A stretch of 64,000 bases of DNA, taken from contig JAQUMN010000010.1 in the NCBI GenBank assembly GCA_028718125.1, positions 1 to 64,000 of the forward strand, written 5' to 3'. Position 1 is the first letter of the stretch, and the number at the start of each line of letters is the position of its first letter. The translations under genes were made by a program, and so were the position numbers. Origin of the DNA: Kiritimatiellia bacterium. Its GTDB lineage: Bacteria > Verrucomicrobiota > Kiritimatiellia > JAAZAB01. Below the pieces are notes generated by a model. It saw only the letters and a list, made by a program, of their open reading frames with translations, made no database searches and was not told the DNA's origin. Positions 32,581 to 41,380 of this stretch are shown in pieces.

Positions 32581-33827
32581 GCCGTATTATTTGGATCTAT
32601 GAACTGGCGCGCGAAGGCGCCCGGAATCTCCTGCGCCACAAGGTGCGATCGTTCCTCAGCCTGCTGGGGATCGTCATCGGCGTGGGCTCGGTGATTGCCA
32701 TGATGGCGATCGGCGAAGGCGCCCAGCAAAAGGTGCTCAAGGATATTGGAGGCTTGGGGCTTCATAACATCATCGTTGATTCTGAAAAGCCGTCCGCCGC
32801 CAACGTGCCGCGCGAGTCCGGGGATAATCAGGGCGCCTTTCGTTATGGCTTGACGCCGCGCGACGTGGAACAGGTCAAGTTCCTTTTTCCTTCGACCACC
32901 ATTCTGGTGGGCCATCTGGTGAAAAAGCAGATTTACTACCAGAGCACGCGCCTCGATGTCGCCCTCCTGGGAGTGGACCCCGAATATTTTAACGTGTTTC
33001 CGGTGGACGTTCAGGAAGGATACGTGCTCACCGAGGTGGACAACCGGGATCGTCACCGGGTGGCGGTGATCACAGAAGAAGCGGCCATGCGCATTCCAGC
33101 GATCGGCGGCGCGCTGGGAAAAACGATTCGGATTGGCGGGAAATATTTTCAAGTGATCGGCGTGATCCGGATGCCATCCGGCGAAGGCATGGGCCGGGTA
33201 TTCCTGCCCTACAACACCGCTAAAGAACTGTTTGGCACAATAACGGCTGAGGATGAAGCCGGAACGTCCGAATACTCCATCAATGAAATCGGGCGGATGG
33301 TTATTCACCTGAAGGATGAAAACATGATCCCGGAGGCGGCTGCCGTGGTGGAGAGGTTGCTGAAGAAGAATCATGAGATGAACGATTTCACGATAACCGT
33401 ACCGCTGGCCAAACTCCGGCTCAAACAGCAGACGCAACGGACCTTCGACCTGGTCTTGATCGTGATCGCAGCCATTTCGCTGGTCATCGGCGGCATTGGC
33501 ATCATGAACATCATGCTGGCAATTGTGATGGAACGCATCGAGGAAATCGGGATCCGGCGCGCCCTGGGGGCGTCGCGCCGGGACATCCTCCTGCAGTTTC
33601 TCTCGGAAACCGTGGTGCTCTCCACCGGCGGCGGTATCCTGGGCTGTCTCCTGGGCATGGTCGCCGTGCCGCTGTTGTCACGCTTGACTGAATGGCCGGG
33701 AGTGTTTACCCCCTCCTCTATTATCATTGCCTTGATGTTTTCCTGGCTGGTAGGCGTCGTTTTCGGCATCGCTCCCGCTATTCAAGCCGCCAAAATGAAT
33801 CCGGTCGACTGCCTGAGATATGAATGA
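32577..33827 (+). CDS. MacB-type ABC transporter permease
   Basis: 416 aa. Helix 1 (F-L-S-L-L-G-I-V-I-G-V-G-S-V-I-A-M-M, ~27-45) is followed by a large periplasmic domain and then three C-terminal helices of the FtsX fold starting near residue 290 (I-G-G-I-G-I-M-N-I-M-L-A-I-V). This MacB layout without a fused ATPase pairs with the preceding gene. With the adaptor and TolC it forms a full tripartite pump; the substrate (macrolide, peptide, lipid or siderophore) cannot be read from the sequence. Confidence 0.9.
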   Translation: MSRIIWIYELAREGARNLLRHKVRSFLSLLGIVIGVGSVIAMMAIGEGAQQKVLKDIGGLGLHNIIVDSEKPSAANVPRESGDNQGAFRYGLTPRDVEQVKFLFPSTTILVGHLVKKQIYYQSTRLDVALLGVDPEYFNVFPVDVQEGYVLTEVDNRDRHRVAVITEEAAMRIPAIGGALGKTIRIGGKYFQVIGVIRMPSGEGMGRVFLPYNTAKELFGTITAEDEAGTSEYSINEIGRMVIHLKDENMIPEAAAVVERLLKKNHEMNDFTITVPLAKLRLKQQTQRTFDLVLIVIAAISLVIGGIGIMNIMLAIVMERIEEIGIRRALGASRRDILLQFLSETVVLSTGGGILGCLLGMVAVPLLSRLTEWPGVFTPSSIIIALMFSWLVGVVFGIAPAIQAAKMNPVDCLRYE

Positions 33828-33898
33828 CCGGAATGGTGTGCCGCGGAATCAACAGATTCGGGGCAGGTCTTTTCCCGGGGGTGAATCAGCCAAGAGAT

Positions 33899-33962
33899 TG
33901 TCATCCTGAACGCAGTGAAGGAGCTCTCGCGGCGAGATTCCTCGCTGCGCTCGGAATGACAA
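33899..33962. repeat. Dispersed palindromic repeat
   Basis: TTGTCATCCTGAACGCAG at one end and TGCGCTCGGAATGACAA at the other are imperfect inverted arms. This type of TGTCATCCTGA...TCGGAATGACA element is common in the intergenic DNA of many bacteria. It could also end transcription of the exporter operon. Confidence 0.65.
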
Positions 33963-34018
33963 CAAAGACGGATTGAAATTCCTATGCATCGAGTTACGAA
34001 AAAAAATTGTTTTTTGCA

Positions 34019-34046
34019 TTGATTTTTTTAATTATCGCGCTATATT
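34019..34046 (+). promoter_or_regulatory. Promoter of hydrogenase cluster 1
   Basis: TTGATT (34019-34024) and TATATT (34041-34046) are 16 bases apart in an AT-rich stretch, about 50 bases before the first cluster gene. Confidence 0.5.
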
Positions 34047-34100
34047 TTTGCTTCCCATCTGCCGGATTAAGTTGTTAATTTATTTTTTCATCATGATTTC

Positions 34101-35540
34101 ATGAAATTCGAATGCATACTTTCATTGGCCGTGTTGGCGCCGCTGCTCGGTTCCTTGCTGCTGCCGTTGATCGGCCGGTGGTCGGAGCGAACACGCAACT
34201 GGCTATCGCTGATTTTAGTGCTGACTTCGCTTTGCATGGCAGCCATGCTAATCCCGCTTGTCACCGCCGGACTGACAGTCTCGGTGCAATTGGCCGGATT
34301 TACGCTCTTTTACGCCGACACCCTGGCCGTGTTCATGGCTATCGTCTCCTCCCTGGTAGGCGCCGTCATTGTCCTGTATTCCTTCGGCTACATCAGCCAC
34401 TATCCCTGGCGCAATGAATATTATTTCATGGTGGTCCTTTTCCTGGGCGCCATGATGGGACTGATTTTCGCCCGAAACCTGCTTATCCTTTACCTGTTCT
34501 GGGAAATCACGGCTTTTGCCTGCTGGCGGCTAATCGGCTTCTTCCGGGAAAAGAGCTATGTGCTCAAAGCTGACAAAGCCTTCCTCGTCACCGTGGGCGG
34601 CGCCCTGGTAATGCTTCTGGGCTTCATCATCATTTACAATCAAACGGGCTCCTTTGACCTGGATCAAATTCAAAAGGCCCTTCATGGCCGGCCGATCGCC
34701 AATATCGCCGTGGTGCTGATCTTGTTCGGTATTCTATCCAAGTCAGCCACGGTGCCTCTGCATACCTGGCTGCCGGATGCCGGTGTAGCGCCATCGCCGG
34801 TGACGGCGCTTCTGCATGCGGCTGTATTGGTAAAAATCGGCGTATATGTATATGCCCGGTTGTTCCTCACCGGCATGGAGATCGAGCCAATCTGGCACAC
34901 TGTGGTTCCGGCAATCGCGGCGATTAGCGCACTCGTTTCGGCCGGCGCCGCCCTGATCGAGACTAACCTGAAACGTCTGATCGCTTATTCTACGATCAGT
35001 CAAATCGGATTCATCTTCCTGGGCCTTTCCATCGGCAACGAAATCGGCATCGCCGGAGGCTTGCTCTACATCCTCATGCACGGGATTGCCAAAGGCGGCC
35101 TGTTCCTGTGCGCCGGCATTGTCGAGCAGAACGCTAAAACCAAGGATATCACCAAAATGGGCGGCCTGATCACCACGATGCCCGTAACCGCCGTCGCGTT
35201 CCTGCTCTGCGCGTTTTCGGTCATGGGCATCCCGCCGATGGGCGGGTTCTTCAGCAAGTATATGGTCATCACCGGCGCGGTAACCAGTGGAAATATCGTC
35301 ATCACCCTGACATTCCTTGTCGGCGCATTCCTGACAATCATTTATCTGCTCCGCGCGTTTACACTCGTGTTTCTGGGTGAATCGAAGCTGGCGCCGGGAT
35401 TCCGGCCGGCCGAAGGCTCGCCGAGCATGGTCTTCAGCGTTGCCTTTCTGGGCGTGTTGTCAATTATCAGCGGCTTGTTCATCAATTTTCCGTCACAGCT
35501 TGTTCAAACCGCCGTGCACCAGATGCTGGGATTAATTTAA
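34101..35540 (+). CDS. Hydrogenase antiporter-like membrane subunit 1 (NuoL/MrpD type)
   Basis: 479 aa, about 14 hydrophobic helices. Conserved proton-path residues of the complex I antiporter family are visible: Glu in L-F-W-E-I-T-A-F (~136), Lys in I-L-S-K-S-A-T-V-P-L-H-T-W-L-P-D-A (~215) and Lys in A-A-V-L-V-K-I-G-V-Y (~240). It moves H+ or Na+ across the inner membrane, driven by the hydrogenase. First of three such subunits in this cluster. Confidence 0.85.
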   Translation: MKFECILSLAVLAPLLGSLLLPLIGRWSERTRNWLSLILVLTSLCMAAMLIPLVTAGLTVSVQLAGFTLFYADTLAVFMAIVSSLVGAVIVLYSFGYISHYPWRNEYYFMVVLFLGAMMGLIFARNLLILYLFWEITAFACWRLIGFFREKSYVLKADKAFLVTVGGALVMLLGFIIIYNQTGSFDLDQIQKALHGRPIANIAVVLILFGILSKSATVPLHTWLPDAGVAPSPVTALLHAAVLVKIGVYVYARLFLTGMEIEPIWHTVVPAIAAISALVSAGAALIETNLKRLIAYSTISQIGFIFLGLSIGNEIGIAGGLLYILMHGIAKGGLFLCAGIVEQNAKTKDITKMGGLITTMPVTAVAFLLCAFSVMGIPPMGGFFSKYMVITGAVTSGNIVITLTFLVGAFLTIIYLLRAFTLVFLGESKLAPGFRPAEGSPSMVFSVAFLGVLSIISGLFINFPSQLVQTAVHQMLGLI

Positions 35541-35673
35541 TGAGTGGAAACTACTCGCCGCTGATTACACGGATAACAGAAAGAGATGTAGATAATTAAA
35601 CGATCTGATAGTTGGGCTGATATCAGTGCTATCCGTGATATCCGTGGTAAAAATGTCTTTTGAGCAGTTGCCA

Positions 35674-37512
35674 ATGAGTATCAATTTTATATTCGAACCA
35701 ATTGCGCTTCCCCTCGCCGCGGGGATTATTGCCCTGCTGTTCCGGCGCGAACAAGGCAAGGCTTGCGCCTGGTTCTGCACTGCGGTTACAGCGGCCCATC
35801 TGGCAATCGCAACCTATCTGTTTGGGAAGGAAGCCAGCCTGACCCTGCCCTGGGGCGCGTTTGGCTTTGAATTTTCCCTGAAGCTTTATCACTTCAGCGG
35901 TTTCATTATGCTGGCAGCGGCGGGATTCGGGTTCCTGATCTCGCTGTATTCCACGGCCTTCATGAACGACCGGCGTTTCCTGAACCAGTATTACGCGTAT
36001 TTTCTGTTAACGTTGGGAATGGTCAACGGCGCCGTCCTGGCCGACAACCTGATTGTCATGCTCTTTTTCTGGGAAAGCCTGCTCCTCACCCTGTTCGGCA
36101 TGATCATCATCGGCCAACCCCAGGCATTCAAGACGGCGGTCAAGGCGTTCATCATTTCGGGTGTCGCCGATCTCTGTATGATGGTTGGAATCGGGATGAC
36201 CATTTATATGGCGGGCACCATGACGATGTCCCAAATTCATCTGCCGTTGGATACGTGGAGCAGTGTGGCCTTTGTTTTCCTGATGATCGGAGCCATTGCC
36301 AAGGCCGGGGCCATGCCCTTCCACAGCTGGATACCGGATGCCGCCGTGGATGCTCCCCTGCCCTTCATGGCGCTGGTACCCGCGGCCCTGGAAAAACTGT
36401 TGGGCATCTATTTCCTGGCCCGCATATCGCTGGATCTCTTTGTTTTGAATCCCCGGTCATGGCTTTCGCCATTGCTGATGGTCATCGGCTGCATCACGAT
36501 TCTCCTGGCCGTCATGATGGCCCTGATCCAGCGGGACTACAAGCGGTTGCTCTCGTTCCATGCCATCAGCCAGGTCGGCTACATGATCCTGGGTATCGGC
36601 ACGGCAGTACCGGTGGGCATCGTTGGCGGCTTGTTCCACATGATCAACCACGCAATGTACAAAAGCTGCCTGTTTCTCTCGGGCGGCGCCGTGGAAAAGC
36701 AGGCCGGCACCACCGATCTGGCCAAACTCGGCGGGCTGCGCGCGCAAATGCCGGTGACCTTTATCTGCTTTGTCGTGGCGGCCGCATCCATTTCCGGCGT
36801 CCCGCCCTTCAACGGGTTCATCTCCAAGGAGCTGATTTATGATGGCGCCCTGGAACGGCATTGGCTGTATTACGCAGCCGCCCTGCTAGGCTCCTTCTTG
36901 ACGGCGGCCTCCTTCCTTAAACTCGGCCATGCGGCCTACCTCGGCAAGCCCGCCGCCAACCATTCCAAGGTCCAGGAAGCGCCGGCAGCGATGCTGATTC
37001 CCATGATTATTATTGCCGTACTTTGCTTGGTTTTCGGATTATGGAACGCCCTGCCGCTGAATAACCTGATCCAGCCGATTCTCGGCGAAGCGCGCCTGGA
37101 AGGACACACCTTCGCCGGCTGGCACTTCAGTGTGACCCTCGTCCTGCTGACGGTCCTTGTCCTGATTGGCGCGTTTCTGAATCATATCTGGGGCGCGAAA
37201 CGTGCCGGTAACGGACTGGGCGCCGCTGATCACATTCATTACGCCCCGGTATTGCACCCGCTCTACGACAAGGCCGAACGGCGCTTGTTCGATCCTTACG
37301 AAATCGGCTTGAAGATTGTCCGCGTCATCGCCAGGATCGCCTGGGGTGTGGATCGGGGTATTGATTACCTTTATGATACCGTAGCCGTGAAAGTGACGTA
37401 TGCGTTCACCAGCGGTATACGGAAAGCCCATACGGGCAGTTTACTCGCCTACCTGTCGTGGTCATTGGCAGGCCTTATTGTAATTATTGCGCTGATTATG
37501 GGAGGAATCTGA
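35674..37512 (+). CDS. Hydrogenase antiporter-like membrane subunit 2 (NuoL type)
   Basis: 612 aa from ATG 35674 (35653 is also possible; neither has a strong ribosome site). It has the NuoL core with L-F-F-W-E-S-L-L-L-T-L-F, A-K-A-G-A-M-P-F-H-S-W-I-P-D-A and an extended C-terminus. That C-terminus includes a segment like the lateral helix of NuoL and a final membrane helix. A repeat fragment (ATCCGTG...ATCCGTGG) fills the gap before it. It is probably the distal pump module. Confidence 0.83.
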   Translation: MSINFIFEPIALPLAAGIIALLFRREQGKACAWFCTAVTAAHLAIATYLFGKEASLTLPWGAFGFEFSLKLYHFSGFIMLAAAGFGFLISLYSTAFMNDRRFLNQYYAYFLLTLGMVNGAVLADNLIVMLFFWESLLLTLFGMIIIGQPQAFKTAVKAFIISGVADLCMMVGIGMTIYMAGTMTMSQIHLPLDTWSSVAFVFLMIGAIAKAGAMPFHSWIPDAAVDAPLPFMALVPAALEKLLGIYFLARISLDLFVLNPRSWLSPLLMVIGCITILLAVMMALIQRDYKRLLSFHAISQVGYMILGIGTAVPVGIVGGLFHMINHAMYKSCLFLSGGAVEKQAGTTDLAKLGGLRAQMPVTFICFVVAAASISGVPPFNGFISKELIYDGALERHWLYYAAALLGSFLTAASFLKLGHAAYLGKPAANHSKVQEAPAAMLIPMIIIAVLCLVFGLWNALPLNNLIQPILGEARLEGHTFAGWHFSVTLVLLTVLVLIGAFLNHIWGAKRAGNGLGAADHIHYAPVLHPLYDKAERRLFDPYEIGLKIVRVIARIAWGVDRGIDYLYDTVAVKVTYAFTSGIRKAHTGSLLAYLSWSLAGLIVIIALIMGGI

Positions 37513-37514
37513 AC

Positions 37515-38972
37515 GTGCCCGTGTTGCTCATCATCGTTCCTTTGCTGGCCTTGCTGGTCCTGAATCTGCCGTGGATGCGCCTGATGAACCGGCTGGCTCT
37601 CTGGGTCGGCCTGATCTTGTGCCTGATCCAGTTCTTCTTGGTCCTTCATTCCCCGTCCTTTTTCTGGGAAGCACCGCCCCTGTGGCTTGGCCGCCTGTTC
37701 CTGTTCGCGCCATCGCTGGATTATCTCTCGCTGGTCATGTTCCTAGCCATTGCCATCGTGGGCGCCAGTGCGCTGCTGGTCTGCCGCTATTCCATCCATG
37801 ATCTGTTGGAACCTGTGAAGCCCGGGGCCTGCAGTCATAAACGGTTCCTGGTTATCAATCTCCTGATCCTGGCTCTGACCGGGATGAATGGCGTGGTGCT
37901 TGCCAACGACCTGTTCTCGTTATACGTGTTCTTGGAAATCACGGCCGTGGCGTCCTATATCCTGATTGTAGCCGAAAAAGGCCGGGACGCGTTTGAAGGC
38001 GCATTCAAGTACCTGGTCATGTCCGCCGTGGCTACCGCCCTGATCTTAGCGGCCATTGCCCTGCTGATGCTCACCGCCGGCGACCTGTCTTATGCAAACA
38101 TCAAGCTGGCAATGAGCGCCTCATCCGACAGCCACATTGTCCTGGCGGCTGTAGCCATGCTGGTCGTCGGGCTGTTTATCAAGGGCGGCCTGATCCCGTT
38201 CCACGGCTGGTTGCCGGACGCCTACTCGGCGGCGCCGGCGGCGGTTTCCGTCCTGCTGGCCGGCATTGTTACCAAGACTACAGGCGTATACACGCTGATC
38301 CGGATAGTGCTTTCCGTCATCGGGTTTAGTGATACCCTTGAGAACCTGCTGTTGCTTATCGGCGCCGCCTCGATGTTGGTCGGAGCGCTGGCAGCCCTCG
38401 GGCAAAGCGATTTCAAGCGCATGTTGGCCTACTCCAGCATCAGCCAGGTCGGCTACATGGTGCTGGGCTTAGGCGCCGGGACCATACTCGGCCTTGCCGG
38501 CTCAATCTTCCATTTGTTCAACCATGCCATTTTCAAGTCGCTCCTGTTCGTGAACGCAGCCGCAGTGGAACAGCAAACGGGCACCCGCGACATGAACCGG
38601 ATGGGCGGCATCGCCGAGAAAATGCCGGTAACCGGTTGTACCTCGATAATCGCGTTTTTATCCACAGCGGGTATTCCGCCCCTGGCGGGATTCTGGAGCA
38701 AGTTGATCATCATCGTGGCCTTGTGGCAGTCCGGCCATATCGCCTATGCTGTCCTCGCCATACTGGCCAGCCTGCTGACTTTGGCGTATTTCCTCTCCAT
38801 GCAGCGGCGCGTATTTTTCGGGAAGCTGGCCGCGGGCTTTGAAAACCTCAAGGAAGCCAATGTGTGGATTTTGATTCCGGCCTGCGTGCTGGCGGCAATT
38901 ACGATTGGCGTCGGCATCGGCATTCCCTGGTTGTTTGAAACGTTCCTGCTTCCTATCCGGAGTCTATTATGA
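37515..38972 (+). CDS. Hydrogenase antiporter-like membrane subunit 3 (NuoN/MrpD type)
   Basis: 485 aa from GTG 37515, which follows GGAGG at normal spacing; the longer frame overlaps the previous gene. Key segments: Y-V-F-L-E-I-T-A-V-A-S-Y, I-K-G-G-L-I-P-F-H-G-W-L-P-D-A-Y and S-S-I-S-Q-V-G-Y. It ends in an ATGA overlap with the NuoJ-like gene. It closely resembles the MrpD-like subunit of the second cluster in outline. Confidence 0.83.
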   Translation: MPVLLIIVPLLALLVLNLPWMRLMNRLALWVGLILCLIQFFLVLHSPSFFWEAPPLWLGRLFLFAPSLDYLSLVMFLAIAIVGASALLVCRYSIHDLLEPVKPGACSHKRFLVINLLILALTGMNGVVLANDLFSLYVFLEITAVASYILIVAEKGRDAFEGAFKYLVMSAVATALILAAIALLMLTAGDLSYANIKLAMSASSDSHIVLAAVAMLVVGLFIKGGLIPFHGWLPDAYSAAPAAVSVLLAGIVTKTTGVYTLIRIVLSVIGFSDTLENLLLLIGAASMLVGALAALGQSDFKRMLAYSSISQVGYMVLGLGAGTILGLAGSIFHLFNHAIFKSLLFVNAAAVEQQTGTRDMNRMGGIAEKMPVTGCTSIIAFLSTAGIPPLAGFWSKLIIIVALWQSGHIAYAVLAILASLLTLAYFLSMQRRVFFGKLAAGFENLKEANVWILIPACVLAAITIGVGIGIPWLFETFLLPIRSLL

Positions 38973-39550
38973 CGTTTGGCATTGTTTATATAGCGCTATT
39001 AATGCTTCTCCTGCTGGCGGGGATCTGGACGGTTATGACGCTCAACCTGCTGAAGTCGGCCATTGGATTGGCCATTACCAGCGCGATCCTGTCGCTTTTG
39101 CTGTTCCTTATGGCCGCGCCCCTGGCCGGCGTGTTCGAGCTTTCCGTCTGTGCGGGCCTGATTACCGTCGTATTCATCAGCGCCATAAGCCTGACCAAGC
39201 CGCTGACGGGCACAGAAGCGCGGGCACGCGACCACAGCCGCGTAAAGCGGTTTATTCTTCTGCCGGTTATTATCGTGGCGGTCGCCTGGGGCCTTTATGT
39301 TATGCATCCGCACCTGGATCTGCCGCTGCCGGCGGCGGACGTTGAAAGGGATGTGCGCCAAGTGTTCTGGAATATCAGACGCATCGACCTCGTGGGCCAG
39401 ATCCTCGTTATTCTGGCCGGCGTGTTCGGCGTCGTGATCTTGTTCAAGGACCATCCCGACACTAAGGGGGAAATACCACGGACGCCGGATGCCGGACGAC
39501 GGACGACGGACAAGGATCGGCCCGATACCAAGGAAGGAACCCCCGCATGA
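38969..39550 (+). CDS. NuoJ-like membrane subunit
   Basis: 193 aa, five predicted membrane helices as in NuoJ (start M-T-F-G-I-V-Y-I-A-L; later E-L-S-V-C-A-G-L-I-T-V-V-F). The C-terminal ~30 residues (from H-P-D-T-K-G-E to D-T-K-E-G-T-P-A) are polar and repetitive, unlike NuoJ. Their DNA contains CGGACGACGGACGACGG, a repeat-type sequence also seen near 22400, so the tail looks like repeat DNA recruited into the gene. Confidence 0.78.
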   Translation: MTFGIVYIALLMLLLLAGIWTVMTLNLLKSAIGLAITSAILSLLLFLMAAPLAGVFELSVCAGLITVVFISAISLTKPLTGTEARARDHSRVKRFILLPVIIVAVAWGLYVMHPHLDLPLPAADVERDVRQVFWNIRRIDLVGQILVILAGVFGVVILFKDHPDTKGEIPRTPDAGRRTTDKDRPDTKEGTPA

Positions 39551-39867
39551 TGGCTTATACACAAGCCCTGTTCTCCGCGGGCATCATTTTCACCGTATTG
39601 CTTGCGGTCGCTGCGCTCTATTGCCTCCTTTTCAGCCGCAACCTGATCCGGATCCTTATCGGCCTGGAACTGCTGACCAAGTCCGTGACCCTGTTGATTG
39701 CGCTGGCCGGGCATATCACCGGCCACATGGCGCTGGCCCAGACCATGATCATCACGCTGATCGTGATTGAAGTTGTGGTCATCGCCGTGGCCGCCGGCAT
39801 TGTCATCGGTGCCCAACGGCACAATCAATCACTGGATGTCAGGATGCTGAGAAATTTGAAGGGGTAG
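39547..39867 (+). CDS. NuoK/MnhC-like membrane subunit
   Basis: 106 aa with three membrane helices and the NuoK hallmark I-L-I-G-L-E-L-L-T-K-S-V with its conserved Glu. It starts in an ATGA overlap. It is part of the proton path linking NuoH to the antiporter subunits. A repeat-filled gap of 111 bases (AATTCCAAAT type) follows. Confidence 0.83.
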   Translation: MMAYTQALFSAGIIFTVLLAVAALYCLLFSRNLIRILIGLELLTKSVTLLIALAGHITGHMALAQTMIITLIVIEVVVIAVAAGIVIGAQRHNQSLDVRMLRNLKG

Positions 39868-39978
39868 CATCAAATTAAATTCCAAATACCAAGCACCAAA
39901 TTCCAAGGAAATGCGGAAATATAATTGGAATTTATTTGGACTTTGGATTTTGGAACATGAAATTTTAGGAACGAATTT

Positions 39979-40314
39979 ATGAGTCACTGGTTGTTATGGC
40001 CGCCAATCGCCTTTCTGCTGATGCTGGCCGGGGCGTTGATTCTGCTGTGGAGCCTGTCAATTTTCTCCTGCCCCGCCAAGGGCGGAGCCATTGGCGGCAA
40101 GCGCAAGGCCTACGCCTGCGGTGAGAGCATGAAGGAAAACCGGGGCCAGCCCAACTATAGCCAGTTTTTCCCTTTCGCGTTTTTCTTTACGATCATGCAC
40201 GTGCTGGCCCTTGTGGTGGCAACGGCGCCGGCGGGCGACTGGTCGGCCGTCCAGATAGCCGCGGGTTATTTGCTCTGTTCATCCATCGGATTGTTCATTC
40301 TGTTCAGGAGATAG
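39979..40314 (+). CDS. NuoA-like membrane subunit
   Basis: 111 aa, three hydrophobic helices. The loop after helix 1 has K-A-Y-A-C-G-E-S, the Cys-Gly-Glu loop of NuoA (complex I subunit 3). The presence of a NuoA homologue makes this hydrogenase unusually like complex I. The small-subunit gene follows after 6 bases. Confidence 0.75.
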   Translation: MSHWLLWPPIAFLLMLAGALILLWSLSIFSCPAKGGAIGGKRKAYACGESMKENRGQPNYSQFFPFAFFFTIMHVLALVVATAPAGDWSAVQIAAGYLLCSSIGLFILFRR

Positions 40315-40320
40315 GCTTTC

Positions 40321-40800
40321 ATGAAGTGGCTACAAAAATTAATTACCTGGGCCCGGATCAAGTCGCCTTGGGTCATTCATTTCAACACCGGCGCCTGCAA
40401 TGCCTGTGACATTGAGATCGTGGCCGCGCTGACGCCGCGCTTCGATATTGAAAGGTTCGGCATTCTGTTGAAAGGCACGCCCCGGCACGCGGATGTCCTG
40501 CTGTGCTCCGGGCCCGTGACCCGCCAGATCCAGGACCGCCTGGTCCGGATCTACGAACAGATGCCGGAGCCGAAATTTGTCGTCGCAGTGGGCACCTGCG
40601 CCTGTTCCGGAGGTGTATTCCAGGGCTGCTACAATGTCAAGGGCGGCATCGATGCCGTGCTGCCGGTTTCGGCTTACATCCCGGGATGCCCGGCGCGGCC
40701 CGAGGCAATTATTGACGGGGTCGTCAAATTGCTGTCCAGTCTGGACCCAAAACCGGCGGCAACGCTGCCGGAAACCACAACAACGGCAAAATCTACATGA
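40321..40800 (+). CDS. [NiFe] hydrogenase small subunit, group 4 (NuoB-like)
   Basis: 159 aa. Ligands for the proximal [4Fe-4S] cluster: C-N-A-C-D (~23-27), G-T-C-A-C-S-G-G (~91-98) and P-G-C-P-A-R-P-E (~121-128). It transfers electrons between the ferredoxin subunit and the Ni-Fe site. The C-terminal 20 residues are a Thr/Ala-rich tail. Its stop overlaps the start of the NuoC-like gene. Confidence 0.9.
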   Translation: MKWLQKLITWARIKSPWVIHFNTGACNACDIEIVAALTPRFDIERFGILLKGTPRHADVLLCSGPVTRQIQDRLVRIYEQMPEPKFVVAVGTCACSGGVFQGCYNVKGGIDAVLPVSAYIPGCPARPEAIIDGVVKLLSSLDPKPAATLPETTTTAKST

Positions 40801-41261
40801 TTAACGCAAATAAAGCCAAAAAAGAGCTGGCGGAAAAGTTCGGATTAGACACGGAGCGGATCAGCGTGCCGCGCGCACGCCGTGTTTTTCTTGAAGTGCC
40901 CTACGCCCAGTTCCGCCAGGTATTGGAGCACGTAGTGAACGGCCTGAAATTCCGGCACCTGTGCACGATCACAGGACTGGACGAAGGCGAATCGCTGGCA
41001 TTTATTTATCACGTGGCGCACGCAGACGGCACCGTTATCAGCCTGGAAACGCGCGTGCCGAAGGCCGCCCCGGTGCTGCAAACGATTACGGACATTTTTC
41101 CGGACGGCGTGAGCTACGAGCGCGAGTTGGTTGATCTGCTGGGCGCGCGTGTAGAAGGCTTGCCGGCAGGCAATCGCTATCCCCTGCCCGAAGGCTGGCC
41201 GGACGGCCAATATCCGCTTCGCAAGGATTGGAAGGTCGGGATGCTGGACGGCGTTAAATAG
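40797..41261 (+). CDS. NuoC-like hydrogenase subunit
   Basis: 154 aa. The NuoC (30 kDa) fold is marked by E-L-V-D-L-L-G-A-R-V-E-G and the ending R-Y-P-L-P-E-G-W-P-D-G-Q-Y-P-L-R. It packs between the small and large subunits. The start overlaps the previous stop by four bases. A repeat fragment lies in the gap downstream. Confidence 0.85.
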   Translation: MINANKAKKELAEKFGLDTERISVPRARRVFLEVPYAQFRQVLEHVVNGLKFRHLCTITGLDEGESLAFIYHVAHADGTVISLETRVPKAAPVLQTITDIFPDGVSYERELVDLLGARVEGLPAGNRYPLPEGWPDGQYPLRKDWKVGMLDGVK

Positions 41262-41380
41262 GCGGGAGAATCGCGAATTTATTTGCTCGGTGAGGATACC
41301 GGGCCTGCAGTGTTTTTTGTAGGCCTGGTTTCATGACCCGGCGGGATTGAAATTGCTGTTTATTGGAATGCGAGGAAACC

